Source of the DNA: Nitrogeniibacter aestuarii
GTDB lineage: Bacteria > Pseudomonadota > Gammaproteobacteria > Burkholderiales > Rhodocyclaceae
Reading direction: 5' to 3'
DNA length: 64,000 bases
NCBI RefSeq assembly: GCF_017309585.1
Contig: NZ_CP071321.1
Span: 3,658,001-3,722,000, forward strand
Shown here: positions 51,548 through 61,800 of the stretch, one piece after another
Layout: the number at the start of each line of letters is the position of its first letter
How positions within the stretch are numbered: the stretch's first letter is position 1
Notes under the pieces: generated by a model
Databases searched by the model: none
Told to the model about the DNA's origin: nothing
Seen by the model: the letters and a program-made list of their open reading frames with translations, nothing else
Program-made: the position numbers and the translations under genes

Positions 51548-52911
51548 GGCCGGCCCCCATCGTCCGCCACGTCGCCACTGCCGCCCACGACGACGGTCAC
51601 CAGATGCTGCGGTAGTACGCGACGCTTGAAGGCATCACGCACGTCGTCCACCGTCAGCGCCTGCACCGCCTTGGGGTACTCGGTCAGCCAGTCGAGCGGC
51701 AGGTCGTAAAAGCCGATCACCGAAACATAGCCAAGCAGTTTGGCATTCGAATCGAGTCGAAGGCCGAAGCCATTGACGATGTTGGCCTTCGCAGCGGCCA
51801 ACTCATCCTCACTGGGTCCTTGATCGATGAAGTCCGCCAGCGTCTGCCGCACCACTTCGATGGCTTCATCCGTTTGCCGGCCTCGGGTCTGAAGACCGAT
51901 GCGGAAGGGGCCAGCGACCCGGTGCGGGGAAAAATGGCTATAAACGCTGTAGGCAAATCCGCGCTTCTCGCGGACCTCCTTCATCAACCGGGAGACGAAT
52001 CCGCCACCGCCCAGCACGTAGTTGCCGGTCAGCAATGCGTAATAGTCGGGATCATCGCGACGCAGCCCCGGCATGCCAATGGCGATATGCGCCTGCGCCG
52101 AGGGATTGTCGATCCGCAGCAGCTTGGCATCGGGCATGACCGGGCTCGGCAAGGCCACCGAGGGGCGCCCCTCCGGCAGGCCGTCGGTCAGGACTCGCGC
52201 GATGCGGTCGGCCTGCGCCCGGTCCACATCGCCCACGATGCTGATACTCGCCACGCCCGAGGCGTAGTAGCGTCGATGAAAGCTGACCAGATCCCCCTGC
52301 GTGATCGACTTGAGCGACGCTTCGGAGGCCGAAGCCCCGTAGGGGTGAGTCCCGTAGATTTCGGCCATGAAGGCACGATCGACCAGGTAACCCGGTTGCG
52401 TTTCGGCCTCCTGCAACCCAATGATGGCCCGGCCGCGCTCACGATCGAGGATGGCGACCGGAAACACCGGATCACGCATCACTTCAGCCATCAACGCCAC
52501 CGCCGCCGTGCGCTCGGTCTCACTCGACAACACCCGCAAGCTCACCGATGCCCGGTCAGTGCCGGCGCTGGCGCCGAACTGAGCGCCCAGATCGGCAAAG
52601 CGGTCTGCGAGGGCATTTTCGTCGTAGCGGGACGTGCCCGCATCCAGCAGGCCGGCCACCATGCCCGCAAGCCCGGCTTTTCGTCCGGGCGAGTAGGCGC
52701 TCCCCGCGGGAAAGTCGACTTGTACATCCACCATCGGCAAGGCGTCGGCGCGCACGAAGTTCACCCGGGCGCCACTGGGCAGCGTCCACTGTTCGATATC
52801 GACCGCCGACATCGCTGGCATGGCCACGCCACACAACAATGCGACGCTGGCTGTTCGCAGGAAACCCATCAAGCGGGGAAGATCAATCATTCGGTCTGTC
52901 TTCATGGTCAA
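51544..52911 (-). CDS. M16 family peptidase-like protein, non-catalytic subunit
   Basis: A 455-residue exported M16 homologue. A hydrophobic signal (FLRTASVALLCGVAMPAMSA) precedes two M16 halves. The zinc-binding HxxEH is absent: the aligned stretch reads KAGLAGMVAGLLDAG. It does contain the C-terminal-type features of the partner subunit (GGGGFVSRLMKEVREKRGFAYSVYS, with the R/Y substrate-binding pair). Such proteins pair with an active M16 subunit, encoded immediately upstream with a 4-base overlap, to form a periplasmic zinc peptidase. Physiological substrates are unknown. Confidence 0.9.
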   Translation of the reverse strand: MTMKTDRMIDLPRLMGFLRTASVALLCGVAMPAMSAVDIEQWTLPSGARVNFVRADALPMVDVQVDFPAGSAYSPGRKAGLAGMVAGLLDAGTSRYDENALADRFADLGAQFGASAGTDRASVSLRVLSSETERTAAVALMAEVMRDPVFPVAILDRERGRAIIGLQEAETQPGYLVDRAFMAEIYGTHPYGASASEASLKSITQGDLVSFHRRYYASGVASISIVGDVDRAQADRIARVLTDGLPEGRPSVALPSPVMPDAKLLRIDNPSAQAHIAIGMPGLRRDDPDYYALLTGNYVLGGGGFVSRLMKEVREKRGFAYSVYSHFSPHRVAGPFRIGLQTRGRQTDEAIEVVRQTLADFIDQGPSEDELAAAKANIVNGFGLRLDSNAKLLGYVSVIGFYDLPLDWLTEYPKAVQALTVDDVRDAFKRRVLPQHLVTVVVGGSGDVADDGGRP

Positions 52912-54320
52912 TGCCGCACCGGCACACTCGGGCGGCGCGGTTTGGATTCACTGATCGGGAGCGGATCAAGGACCGCCACGGTGAGCGAGTCATCGCTGAA
53001 ATAGCGGTTCGCTACATCGCGCACTTCATCGGCGGTCACGCTGCGAATGCCTTCGAGCATCACGGCGGCATCGCGCCAGGACAGGCCAACGCTCTCCAGC
53101 GAGCCGATTTCCATGGCTTGCCCCATCAACGAGTCTTTCTGAAAGACCCGGCTCGAAACAGCCTGCGTCTTGACGCGCGCCAGTTCATCCGCGGCCACGC
53201 CTTCGGTCTGCACTCGAACCAGTTCCGCACGTAGCGCCGCCTCCACGTCTGCCACCGTCTTGCCGGCGGCCGGAGAGCCGTCCATGAAGAACAGCTGCGG
53301 CCCTCTGCCGATGCCGTCGTAACCTGCGCCGGCCGACACTGCGACCCCGGCTTCACGCACCACCCGTCGCGGCAAGCGCGCACCACTGTAGCCATCCAGC
53401 ACCGCCGCAAGCACCTGCAGCGCGTAGACGTCGCGATCCGCCGCTGCATCCCGCAAATCCGGGGCAGCCCAGGCCATGACCACATACGGCAGTTCCGCAG
53501 GTGCCCTGACGCTGACACGTCGCTCACCCCGGCGCGGAGGCTCTTCAATCAGCGGTCTCGACGGCAGGGCGGCTCGCGGCCTGACCTGCCCGTAGGTGGC
53601 GGCCGCCTCGCGAAAGACGGCTTCATGATCCACATCCCCAACCACCACGAGCGTCGCGTTCTGCGGCGCGTACCAACGGTCGTACCAGGCCCGGGCGTCA
53701 TCGGGCGTCATGTGATCCAGGTCGCTCATCCAGCCAATCACCGGCCGACGGTAGGGGTGCGCATGAAAGGCGGTCGCCATCAACTCTTCGAACACCAGGG
53801 AGCGGGGTTTGTCATCGGTGCGCATCCGCCGCTCTTCCTTGACGACCTCCACTTCCTTGGCAAAGTCCTCGTCCTTGAGCATGAGCCCGGACATGCGATC
53901 GGCCTCAAGTTGCATCATGCGCGGCAACTGGTCGGCCGGGACTTGCTGGAAGTAGGCGGTGTAGTCGTGACTGGTGAAGGCGTTGTCGCGCCCGCCCACG
54001 CCGGCCACGATCTTGTTGAACTCGCCCGGTCCGACCGCTTCGGTGCCCTTGAACATCATGTGTTCGAGCACATGGGCCACCCCCGATGTGCCATCAACCT
54101 CGTCCATGGCGCCGGCTTTGTACCACACCATGTGAACCACCGAAGGCGCGCGGCGGTCTTCCTTCACCACCACCTTCATCCCGTTGTCGAGCGTCATTTC
54201 AAAGGGGTTCGCCATGGCCGGTCCGACCAGCACGACGCCCGCGACCGCCCCCAGGAGCCATCGGCGGACCCCGGCGAGGCCCCAGCCGTGTACTTCGGAG
54301 CGAAGTCGTTTCTGTGTCAT
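52908..54320 (-). CDS. M16 family zinc peptidase, catalytic subunit
   Basis: A 470-residue exported peptidase. The ATG at 54320 has AGGA 7 bases upstream; other in-frame ATGs further upstream lack a site. A signal peptide (WLLGAVAGVVLVGPAMA) precedes the catalytic domain. The inverted zinc motif HVLEH supplies His83, Glu86 and His87, with the distal Glu in VEVVKEERRMR. It is the first gene of the M16-M16-rsmD-coaD-ferredoxin operon, divergent from ftsY. Confidence 0.94.
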   Translation of the reverse strand: MTQKRLRSEVHGWGLAGVRRWLLGAVAGVVLVGPAMANPFEMTLDNGMKVVVKEDRRAPSVVHMVWYKAGAMDEVDGTSGVAHVLEHMMFKGTEAVGPGEFNKIVAGVGGRDNAFTSHDYTAYFQQVPADQLPRMMQLEADRMSGLMLKDEDFAKEVEVVKEERRMRTDDKPRSLVFEELMATAFHAHPYRRPVIGWMSDLDHMTPDDARAWYDRWYAPQNATLVVVGDVDHEAVFREAAATYGQVRPRAALPSRPLIEEPPRRGERRVSVRAPAELPYVVMAWAAPDLRDAAADRDVYALQVLAAVLDGYSGARLPRRVVREAGVAVSAGAGYDGIGRGPQLFFMDGSPAAGKTVADVEAALRAELVRVQTEGVAADELARVKTQAVSSRVFQKDSLMGQAMEIGSLESVGLSWRDAAVMLEGIRSVTADEVRDVANRYFSDDSLTVAVLDPLPISESKPRRPSVPVRH

Positions 54321-54447
54321 CCACGCATCCTGCATCTGATAAAATTTGCGTTTCGTCCGGCGACCGGACGGCGAGCCATGGTAGCGGCTCGTCGCGGGCG
54401 CTGCCAGCCGGCCCGCGCGGCAATCCACCCATGTGACTCGAATCGCC

Positions 54448-55704
54448 ATGTTTGGTTTCTTCAAGAAATCCGCAAAGAAGGACTCGCCTGCCGAACAAAA
54501 GGACAGTGCGGTCGACGCTCAGGACCTGAACACTGCCACCACGCAGGTGCCCCAAGACCCCGAGTCCGGGCAACGCAAAGACGCTGTCGACCACGACGCG
54601 CCCACCGAGGTGGCACCAGCTGGATTGAGCGACGAACAGATCGAGCCCCCCACCGACGTCGCGTCCCCGGGTGATAGCCCCCCGGAGAGTGCCCCTCAGG
54701 GCGAGTCACCCGTCGCGCCTGTGGCGCATGATGCCAGCACCGAAGTGCCACCGGTGCCTGCGCCCGTGGCGCCCGCGCCCAAGCTCAGCTGGCGCGACCG
54801 GCTCAAGGCGGGCCTCAATCGCACGCGACTCAACCTGGCCGGCATGTTCGGTCTGCGCAAGATCGACGAGGAGCTGCTCGAAGACATCGAAAGCACACTG
54901 CTGATGGCAGACTGCGGCATCGAGGCGACCACACACCTGATTGGCGCCCTGCGCACGCGCTGGAAGCGCGACGGGCTGGAAACCGCCGACCAGCTGCGAG
55001 AAGCGCTGGTCGAAGAACTCACCGCCATCCTCGCCCCGCTCGAAGCGACGCTGGATGTCACCACCCACAAGCCTTTCATCATCATGGTGGCGGGCATCAA
55101 CGGGTCGGGCAAAACCACCTCGATCGGCAAGCTGGCCAAGTGGTACCAGGGCCAAGGCAAGAAAGTGCTGCTCGCAGCGGGCGACACGTTCCGGGCGGCC
55201 GCGCGCGAGCAACTGATGACCTGGGGCGAGCGCAATGGCGTGGACGTGATCGCTCAGGAGTCCGGCGATCCGGCAGCTGTGGTCTTCGACGCGGTCAACG
55301 CCGCCAAGGCGCGCGGAATTGATGTGGTGCTGGCAGACACGGCCGGCCGCTTGCCAACGCAGAGCCATCTCATGGACGAGATCGCCAAGGTGCGCCGGGT
55401 CATCACCAAGGTGGATCCGACGGCCCCGCATGAAGTGCTGCTGGTGCTGGACGCCAACATCGGTCAGAACGCGCTGGCACAGGTAAAGTCCTTCGACGCC
55501 GCGGTCAAGGTGACCGGCCTGGTCATCACCAAGCTCGATGGCACCGCCAAGGGCGGCATCCTGGCCGCCATCGCCCGCCAGTGCCCCAAGCCACTGCGCT
55601 TTATCGGTGTAGGCGAAGGCATCGACGATCTTCGCCCCTTCCAGGCACGCGAGTTCGTTGACGCCCTGTTTGCCAAATCCGAATCACAGAAGCCCCGGGC
55701 ATGA
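54448..55704 (+). CDS. ftsY: Signal recognition particle receptor FtsY
   Basis: A 418-residue SRP GTPase receptor guiding ribosomes to the membrane. The N-terminal acidic/proline-rich A-domain (about 1-115) is followed by the NG domain: G1 INGSGKTTSIGKLA, DTFRAAAREQL, G3 DTAGRLPTQSHLM, G4 TKLDGTAKGG and the end RPFQAREFVDALF. The start MFGFFKKSAKKD fits the membrane-targeting N-terminus; an in-frame GTG at 54433 is possible. It overlaps ftsE by 4 bases. Confidence 0.96.
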   Translation: MFGFFKKSAKKDSPAEQKDSAVDAQDLNTATTQVPQDPESGQRKDAVDHDAPTEVAPAGLSDEQIEPPTDVASPGDSPPESAPQGESPVAPVAHDASTEVPPVPAPVAPAPKLSWRDRLKAGLNRTRLNLAGMFGLRKIDEELLEDIESTLLMADCGIEATTHLIGALRTRWKRDGLETADQLREALVEELTAILAPLEATLDVTTHKPFIIMVAGINGSGKTTSIGKLAKWYQGQGKKVLLAAGDTFRAAAREQLMTWGERNGVDVIAQESGDPAAVVFDAVNAAKARGIDVVLADTAGRLPTQSHLMDEIAKVRRVITKVDPTAPHEVLLVLDANIGQNALAQVKSFDAAVKVTGLVITKLDGTAKGGILAAIARQCPKPLRFIGVGEGIDDLRPFQAREFVDALFAKSESQKPRA

Positions 55705-56363
55705 TCGTTTTCGAGCAGGTCACCAAGCGCTACCCGGGCGGGCACGAGGCGCTCACCGAGGTGAGCTTCGAACTTCGGCATGGCGAACTGGTCGTGCTGT
55801 CCGGCCACTCGGGCGCCGGCAAGAGCACACTGCTCAAGATGATTCCGGTCGTCGAGCGTCCCACCAGCGGACGCGTGCTCATCAATGGACAGGACGTCAG
55901 CCATCTGCCACGCAACGCAATACCCTACCTGCGCCGCAGTCTGGGCCTGATGATGCAGGACAACCGTCTGCTCTACGACCGGAATGTGCACGACAACGTG
56001 ATGCTGCCGCTGGTCATCACCGGCATGGCACCCAGTGACGCCGGGCGACGTGTGGACGCGGCCCTTGAGCGCGTAGGGCTGGCCGGGCGCGGCAAGGAAA
56101 TGCCCATCGGCCTGTCGGGCGGCGAACAGCAACGGGTATCGATCGCCCGTGCGATTGCCAACAAGCCCTCGGTGCTCATCGCCGACGAGCCCACGGCCCA
56201 CCTAGACGCCGATTACGCCCGCGACATCGCACAGCTGTTCGAGTCGTTCAAGTCGGTCGGCGTCACCGTGATCGTGTGCACTCACGACCCCACGCTCTTT
56301 CACGAGACCCGCCCGCGCCGGCTGGTGCTCAATCAGGGGCGACTGATCGAGGGGGCCGAATAA
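55701..56363 (+). CDS. ftsE: Cell division ATP-binding protein FtsE
   Basis: A 220-residue ABC ATPase. Walker A is GHSGAGKST, the signature is LSGGEQQRVSIARA, and Walker B VLIADEPTAHLD. With FtsX it forms a complex at the divisome that activates periplasmic peptidoglycan hydrolases. The stop codon overlaps the ftsX start by 1 base. Confidence 0.97.
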   Translation: MIVFEQVTKRYPGGHEALTEVSFELRHGELVVLSGHSGAGKSTLLKMIPVVERPTSGRVLINGQDVSHLPRNAIPYLRRSLGLMMQDNRLLYDRNVHDNVMLPLVITGMAPSDAGRRVDAALERVGLAGRGKEMPIGLSGGEQQRVSIARAIANKPSVLIADEPTAHLDADYARDIAQLFESFKSVGVTVIVCTHDPTLFHETRPRRLVLNQGRLIEGAE

Positions 56364-57262
56364 TGCGCGCCTGGTTCTATCAGCACCGCAAAGCGCTGGC
56401 CCATGCCCTGAGCCGCCTGGTCGGGCAACCGATCGGCACGGTTCTTTCCGCCCTGGTGGTCGGTATCGCGCTCGCCCTGCCGGCCGGGGGCTTCGTCCTG
56501 GTGGACAACGTGGGTTCGCTGGCGCGCGGCGTGACCGGCAGCCCGGAGATCAGTCTGTACCTGTCGCTCGAGGCGACCGACGACGACGTCAAGGACATCG
56601 AGGCCCGTCTGCGCGACAGCAAGGAGTTGTCCGGTTTCCAGTTTGTGGCGCGCGACGCGGCCCTCAAGCAACTGGCCGACAACGGACTGGCCGACGTCCT
56701 CGACGGTCTGCCCGGCAACCCGCTGCCGCACGCCTTCATCATCACCCCGGCCAACGAAGATCCGGCGCTGTTCGAGACACTCAAGGCACGTTTCTCGGCC
56801 TGGCCCATGGTCGAGCACGTGCAACTCGATGCCGCCTGGGTGCAACGTCTTCATGCCTTGCTGGCCCTGGCCGAACTCTGCGTCTCGCTGCTGGCCATCC
56901 TGCTCGCCTGCGCGCTGGTGATCATCACCTTCAACACCATCCGGCTGCAGATTCTCACCCAGCGGGCCGAGATCGAGGTCACCCGTCTGCTGGGTGCCAC
57001 CGACCAGTTCATCCGTCGCCCCTTCTACTGGCTCGGTTGCCTTCAGGGGCTCTTGGGGGGCGTGGTGGCCTGGGGCGTGGTCTCGGGCGGTGTTGCACTG
57101 TTGCGCCCGCCGGCGGAAGAACTCGCCGCCGCCTATGGCGCCGTGTTTGCCCTCAATGGCCCGACCACCGACCAGGTCGCGCTACTGCTGCTAATTGCGG
57201 TCTTTCTCGGATGGCTGGGCACAGCGCTGTCGGTCCGCCAGCATCTGCGCGCCGCCGAATAA
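56363..57262 (+). CDS. ftsX: Cell division protein FtsX
   Basis: A 299-residue membrane partner of FtsE with four membrane helices: one near residue 30 (VLSALVVGIALALPAGGFVL), then three in the C-terminal half from about residue 170. The periplasmic loop between helices 1 and 2 (about 55-165) contacts hydrolase regulators. The ATG at 56363 sits in the ftsE stop (TAATG). In many proteobacteria rpoH follows ftsX; here a hybrid kinase gene follows instead. Confidence 0.95.
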   Translation: MRAWFYQHRKALAHALSRLVGQPIGTVLSALVVGIALALPAGGFVLVDNVGSLARGVTGSPEISLYLSLEATDDDVKDIEARLRDSKELSGFQFVARDAALKQLADNGLADVLDGLPGNPLPHAFIITPANEDPALFETLKARFSAWPMVEHVQLDAAWVQRLHALLALAELCVSLLAILLACALVIITFNTIRLQILTQRAEIEVTRLLGATDQFIRRPFYWLGCLQGLLGGVVAWGVVSGGVALLRPPAEELAAAYGAVFALNGPTTDQVALLLLIAVFLGWLGTALSVRQHLRAAE

Positions 57263-57360
57263 CGGATTTCGCCTGAAGGATTCAAGGCTTCCCGAGCCAC
57301 GCCGTAACTCTTAGATGAGCTGGGCGCCGGTGCGCCCGTGTCGATTGGCTTGTTTCCGGA

Positions 57361-60300
57361 ATGCGCTTGGCATCGAGACTGTTCTACAACATCGCTTTGG
57401 TGATCGCGTACCTGCTGTTGTGCGCGCTCGGCCAGCTCTTCCCCCCGGGAGATACGGGTATTCCGCCGATCGCCTTCGGGGCGGGCCTGGGGATCGTCGC
57501 GGTGCTCATCGGCGGAAGCAGCTTGCTGCCCGGGGTCGCCATTGGCGCGGCCATTGCCACGCTGCCCGGCTTCACATTCCATGCGGACATCCACCCCTTC
57601 TATTTTCCAATGGCCTTGGCCGACGCGGCTGGCGTGAGCTTGCAGGCTGCGCTGGGCGCAGCCCTCGTACGCCAGCACGCAGAAGAGAAGTGGCGAGACC
57701 TGCTCCATGACCGTGACACGCTGATTTTCTTCGGCCTGGCCGCCATTGTGGCCAGTGTCGTCGCCCCCACCACCCATGCCGCCAGCGCAATGGCCTTCGG
57801 GCTGCTGGACACGAGCCTTGCCGGCAGCGTGTGGACGCACTTCTACATCAGCAATGTGCTGGGGGTGCTCATCGTCGCCCCGATCGTGATTTCCCTGTTG
57901 CGCAGCCGGACCATTGCCTGGCAAGACCGGGTGCTCGTGCAGATTCCCGTGATGGTGGTGTGCATCACCCTGATCCTGCTGGCCGCCCAGGCCATCGACC
58001 GCTGGGACGAGGAGCGCCAGACCCGAGAACTTGAAACCACGGCCGACACCATTGCCCAACAGCTCGCCCGCCGGGCCGTGGCACACCACGAGATTCTCGG
58101 GTCGCTGGCGCGCATGTATGAGATCTCTCGGGATTTCAACTACGCTGATTTCGAACACCTGACCCGAGTCACGCTGCTCAAGAATCCGGACATCTTTGCC
58201 TTGAGCCTCAATCCGCTGGTCACTGCCACCGAGCGCGCGGCGTTCGAGACAAAAATGCGGGTGATCACCGGCCTTCCCGAATACCGGATCGTCGAGCGGT
58301 CCAGTGCCGGAAAACTGGTCGCAGCGGGCGACCGGCCGTATTACGTTCCGGTCGCTTTTATCGGCCCCTTGCAGGGAAACGAACGCGCCCTGGGGTTTGA
58401 CATCAATTCGAATCCCCTGCGCAGCCATGCCATCGAACGCGCCCTGGCCATGGGTGATATGGCGCTGACAGCGCCGATCCGGCTGATCCAGGAAAGCACC
58501 AGCCGCCCCGGCGTGCTCGCCCTGTCCCCGGCGTATTCGTTTGCCCGGGCAGGCGCCGACGGCAAGCGGGCTCCGATCGGCTTTGCGGTGGCTGTGCTCA
58601 AGGCTGACCTGCTGATCAACATTGCCACCACCGGACTCAGACATGAGGGCATCGACTACACCATTACCGACGAGAATGCGCCGGAGGGTCAGCGCATGCT
58701 CTATTTCTCGGGTCCGGAGCCAACGTCGACACTTCCCGAGTCCGCGTGGCGACGCAAGGTCCAGATGGGAGATCGCAGCTGGCAGATCGCGACTTATCAC
58801 ACCTCGGCGCGCAACCTGCTGACCGACTGGGCCTGGATCGCTTCTGTCATTGGCGGCTTGCTGGCGGCGGCCCTTCAGTTCGTGTTGATGTCGATGACAG
58901 GCCGCACGGCACTGGTCCGCCAGCTCGTGGCCGAGCAAACCGCCGAGATCGAATCGCAGCGCGATGCGCTCGCCGGCAGCGAGCAACGCTATCGGCAGCT
59001 GTTCGCCCATTCGCACGCGCCCCAGCTGCTGATCGACCCTTTCAATGGCCGCATCGTGGCGGCCAATCTCGCTGCGGAGCATTTCTACGGCTATCGGGAG
59101 CAAGAGTTGCTCGCCATGGACCTGACCGATCTCGTCGACGAATCCAGGCGAGGCGATCAACCCCAGGCCTTGCCGGGTTACGACACGCGCCCGCAGCGCA
59201 CGGAGCACCGCCTCAAGAGTGGCGAGGTCAGGACGGTCGACTGTCGCGTGGCCAGCCTGCAATTCGGCGAACGCCACCTTCGCCTGCTCGAGGTTCAGGA
59301 CACGACGGAACAGAACGCACTCGAGGAGTCACGCAACCGCCAGCTGGCCTACCTGAGAGCGATGAACGACCTGGGCAACCGATCCGCCGGGCTGGATATC
59401 ACGGCGCGGCTGACAGAGGCCCTGCGCCTCGGGACCTCCCTGCTCGGCCTGGAGGTCGGAATCATCGGCCAGACGCGCCAGGGCAGCCACCGTATCGTTG
59501 CAGCGGTGGCAAACGACTCGGCCATCCGCGAGGGGCTGGAGTTCAATCTTCAAGACACCCTGTGCAGCATCACGCTGGCCGAGAACGACATCGTCGCAGT
59601 CGAGCACATGGCCCGCTCCCGCTACCAGCACATGCCGTGCTATCTCAAATGGAGTCAGGAAGCCTTCCTGGGCGCGCCCATCCGGGTCGATGGTCAGATC
59701 TACGGCACCGTACACTTTTCCAGTCGCGCCCCCTATTACCGCCCCTGGGACGACAACGACCGTGAATTCGTCAGTTTGATCGCGCGCTGGATCGGCGCCC
59801 GACTGGAGCGCGACTTCACGCAGCAACAGCTGGCCGAATCCGACGAACTCCTGCGCAACGCCATCGAAGCCATCGGCGAGGCCTTCGTCATCTACGATCC
59901 GGAAGACCGCCTGATCTTCTGCAATGATCGCTACAAGGACCTTTACAAGACGTCTGCGCCCGCCATCGTTCCGGGCGCCACGTTCGAATCGATCCTGCGC
60001 TACGGAGCAGAACGCGGACAGTACCAGGAGGCGCGCGGACGAATCGACGAATGGGTCGCAGAGCGTCTCGAGGCCCATTTGTCGGGCAACATCGATCTGG
60101 AGCAACCGCTCGACGACGGGCGCTGGTTGCGTATCCGCGAACGCAAGACCACCAGCGGCCACATCGTCGGCTTCCGCGTGGATGTGACCGAGCTGTTCGA
60201 GGCCAAGGAAGCGGCCGAACGGGCCAACGTGGCCAAGAGCCAGTTCCTGGCGACCATGTCGCACGAATTGCGCACGCCCATGAATGGGGTACTCGGCATG

Positions 60301-61776
60301 GCGCAACTGCTCAAGATGCCGGATCTCTCGGAGGATGAACGGCTCGAATACGCCGAAGCCATTCTTGAATCGGGCAATACCCTGCTCAGTCTGCTCAACG
60401 ACATACTGGATCTATCCAAGATTGAAGCCAACGCGCTTGAGCTGCGTCCGACGGGTTTCGACCCGGCCACCATGCTCAATCATGTCGCTGGACTCTTCCG
60501 CCCGAACGCTCAGGGTAAGGGGCTTGAACTCAGGGCGGAATGGCGAGGTATGCCCGGACGACAATACCTAGGGGACGAAACACGCTTGCGTCAGATGATC
60601 GCGAATCTGGTCAGCAACGCCATCAAGTTCACCGATTCAGGAGAGGTCACCATCTCCGGAGGAACCTCGCCGAGCGACGACGGTGGCGCCCAGATCCGCT
60701 TCGAGGTCACCGACACCGGCTGTGGCATTGCACCCGAGCAGCAATCCTTGCTCTTCAAACCGTTCTCCCAGGTGGATGGCTCCAGCACCCGGCGGTTTGG
60801 CGGCACCGGCCTAGGGCTCTCGATCGTCCGGCGCCTCGCCAACATGATGCAAGGTGATGCCGGGGTCACGAGCGAAGCCGGCAAGGGCTCGACCTTCTGG
60901 TTCACCGCCCGCCTTGAACCCATACACGATGAAACACCCCGGGTCACGTCCGCCCCGGTCCAGAGCACCAGCCAGCCCGATCAGTCCTGCGGGACCGTGC
61001 TGGTCGTGGAAGACAACGCCATCAACCGCAAAGTGGTCAAGTCCATGCTGGTCCGCCAAGGGTATGCCTGCTTCCTTGCCGACGACGGCCAACAGGCCGT
61101 GGACGTGGTGACGCAGGGCGCCGTCGAGCCCGATCTGATTCTGATGGACTGCCAGATGCCGATCATGGACGGCCTTGAGGCCACCCGGCACATTCGGCGC
61201 TGGGAAACGGCTGAATCACGCACGCGCGTGCCGATCATTGCACTCACCGCGAGCGCGTTCGCCGAAGACAAGACACGCTGCGACGAAGCGGGCATGGATG
61301 ATTTCCTGCCCAAACCCGTCGATTTCAATGCCCTTGAAACACTGCTCAAACAGTGGATCGACTCAAGCGCCGCGCCACGTCCGGCTTCGCCACGTCCTGA
61401 GGCGAGCGTGGTCCAGGCCCGCGCCACGTTGGATGAAAGCAGCCTTTTCGATCGGTTCGACCAGGACAGTGATCTCATCATGACCGCGCTGGAAAACTAT
61501 CGGAGCGAATGGCAAGACCTGATTCGCCCCATGAGCGCCGCGCTGGAAGCAGACGATCTCGATTCGCTGACGCGCCACGCACATTCCATTCGCGGGGTCG
61601 CGGCCACGATTTCGGGGGTCGCGGTCACTGACTTGGCGCTTGCGATCGAAACCCGTGCTCGTCATGGCGAACGGGACGGCCTTGAGGCACAGATCGCCCT
61701 CATGGAGCAACAGGCCCGCCAGCTTTCAGACGCCGCAGCCCGGCTGCTGGAGCGCTTGCCACACCCCGGCGTCTGA
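57361..61776 (+). CDS. Hybrid sensor histidine kinase with MASE1, CHASE, PAS, GAF, receiver and Hpt domains
   Basis: A 1471-residue membrane kinase. Order: an N-terminal MASE1-like membrane block (about 1-210), a periplasmic CHASE domain (about 225-420; EILGSLARMYEISRDFNYADF), a further membrane helix (about 485-510), PAS (about 540-645), GAF (about 670-815), PAS (about 830-940), HisKA with His968 (ATMSHELRTPMNG), an ATPase domain (DTGCGIAPEQ, GGTGLGLSIVRRLAN), a receiver domain with Asp1263 (LILMDCQMPIMDG), and Hpt with His1408 (HAHSIRG). The full His-Asp-His chain implies an output regulator encoded elsewhere. The start has a weak ribosome site. It is 98 bases after ftsX and may have its own promoter. 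Confidence 0.94.
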   Translation: MRLASRLFYNIALVIAYLLLCALGQLFPPGDTGIPPIAFGAGLGIVAVLIGGSSLLPGVAIGAAIATLPGFTFHADIHPFYFPMALADAAGVSLQAALGAALVRQHAEEKWRDLLHDRDTLIFFGLAAIVASVVAPTTHAASAMAFGLLDTSLAGSVWTHFYISNVLGVLIVAPIVISLLRSRTIAWQDRVLVQIPVMVVCITLILLAAQAIDRWDEERQTRELETTADTIAQQLARRAVAHHEILGSLARMYEISRDFNYADFEHLTRVTLLKNPDIFALSLNPLVTATERAAFETKMRVITGLPEYRIVERSSAGKLVAAGDRPYYVPVAFIGPLQGNERALGFDINSNPLRSHAIERALAMGDMALTAPIRLIQESTSRPGVLALSPAYSFARAGADGKRAPIGFAVAVLKADLLINIATTGLRHEGIDYTITDENAPEGQRMLYFSGPEPTSTLPESAWRRKVQMGDRSWQIATYHTSARNLLTDWAWIASVIGGLLAAALQFVLMSMTGRTALVRQLVAEQTAEIESQRDALAGSEQRYRQLFAHSHAPQLLIDPFNGRIVAANLAAEHFYGYREQELLAMDLTDLVDESRRGDQPQALPGYDTRPQRTEHRLKSGEVRTVDCRVASLQFGERHLRLLEVQDTTEQNALEESRNRQLAYLRAMNDLGNRSAGLDITARLTEALRLGTSLLGLEVGIIGQTRQGSHRIVAAVANDSAIREGLEFNLQDTLCSITLAENDIVAVEHMARSRYQHMPCYLKWSQEAFLGAPIRVDGQIYGTVHFSSRAPYYRPWDDNDREFVSLIARWIGARLERDFTQQQLAESDELLRNAIEAIGEAFVIYDPEDRLIFCNDRYKDLYKTSAPAIVPGATFESILRYGAERGQYQEARGRIDEWVAERLEAHLSGNIDLEQPLDDGRWLRIRERKTTSGHIVGFRVDVTELFEAKEAAERANVAKSQFLATMSHELRTPMNGVLGMAQLLKMPDLSEDERLEYAEAILESGNTLLSLLNDILDLSKIEANALELRPTGFDPATMLNHVAGLFRPNAQGKGLELRAEWRGMPGRQYLGDETRLRQMIANLVSNAIKFTDSGEVTISGGTSPSDDGGAQIRFEVTDTGCGIAPEQQSLLFKPFSQVDGSSTRRFGGTGLGLSIVRRLANMMQGDAGVTSEAGKGSTFWFTARLEPIHDETPRVTSAPVQSTSQPDQSCGTVLVVEDNAINRKVVKSMLVRQGYACFLADDGQQAVDVVTQGAVEPDLILMDCQMPIMDGLEATRHIRRWETAESRTRVPIIALTASAFAEDKTRCDEAGMDDFLPKPVDFNALETLLKQWIDSSAAPRPASPRPEASVVQARATLDESSLFDRFDQDSDLIMTALENYRSEWQDLIRPMSAALEADDLDSLTRHAHSIRGVAATISGVAVTDLALAIETRARHGERDGLEAQIALMEQQARQLSDAAARLLERLPHPGV

Positions 61777-61800
61777 CATATCAGGTTGGCCAACCAGGCC

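Noticed and set aside
57133..59277. 714-codon reverse-strand frame opposite the hybrid kinase
   Set aside because: Antisense shadow of a well-supported multidomain kinase, without motifs.
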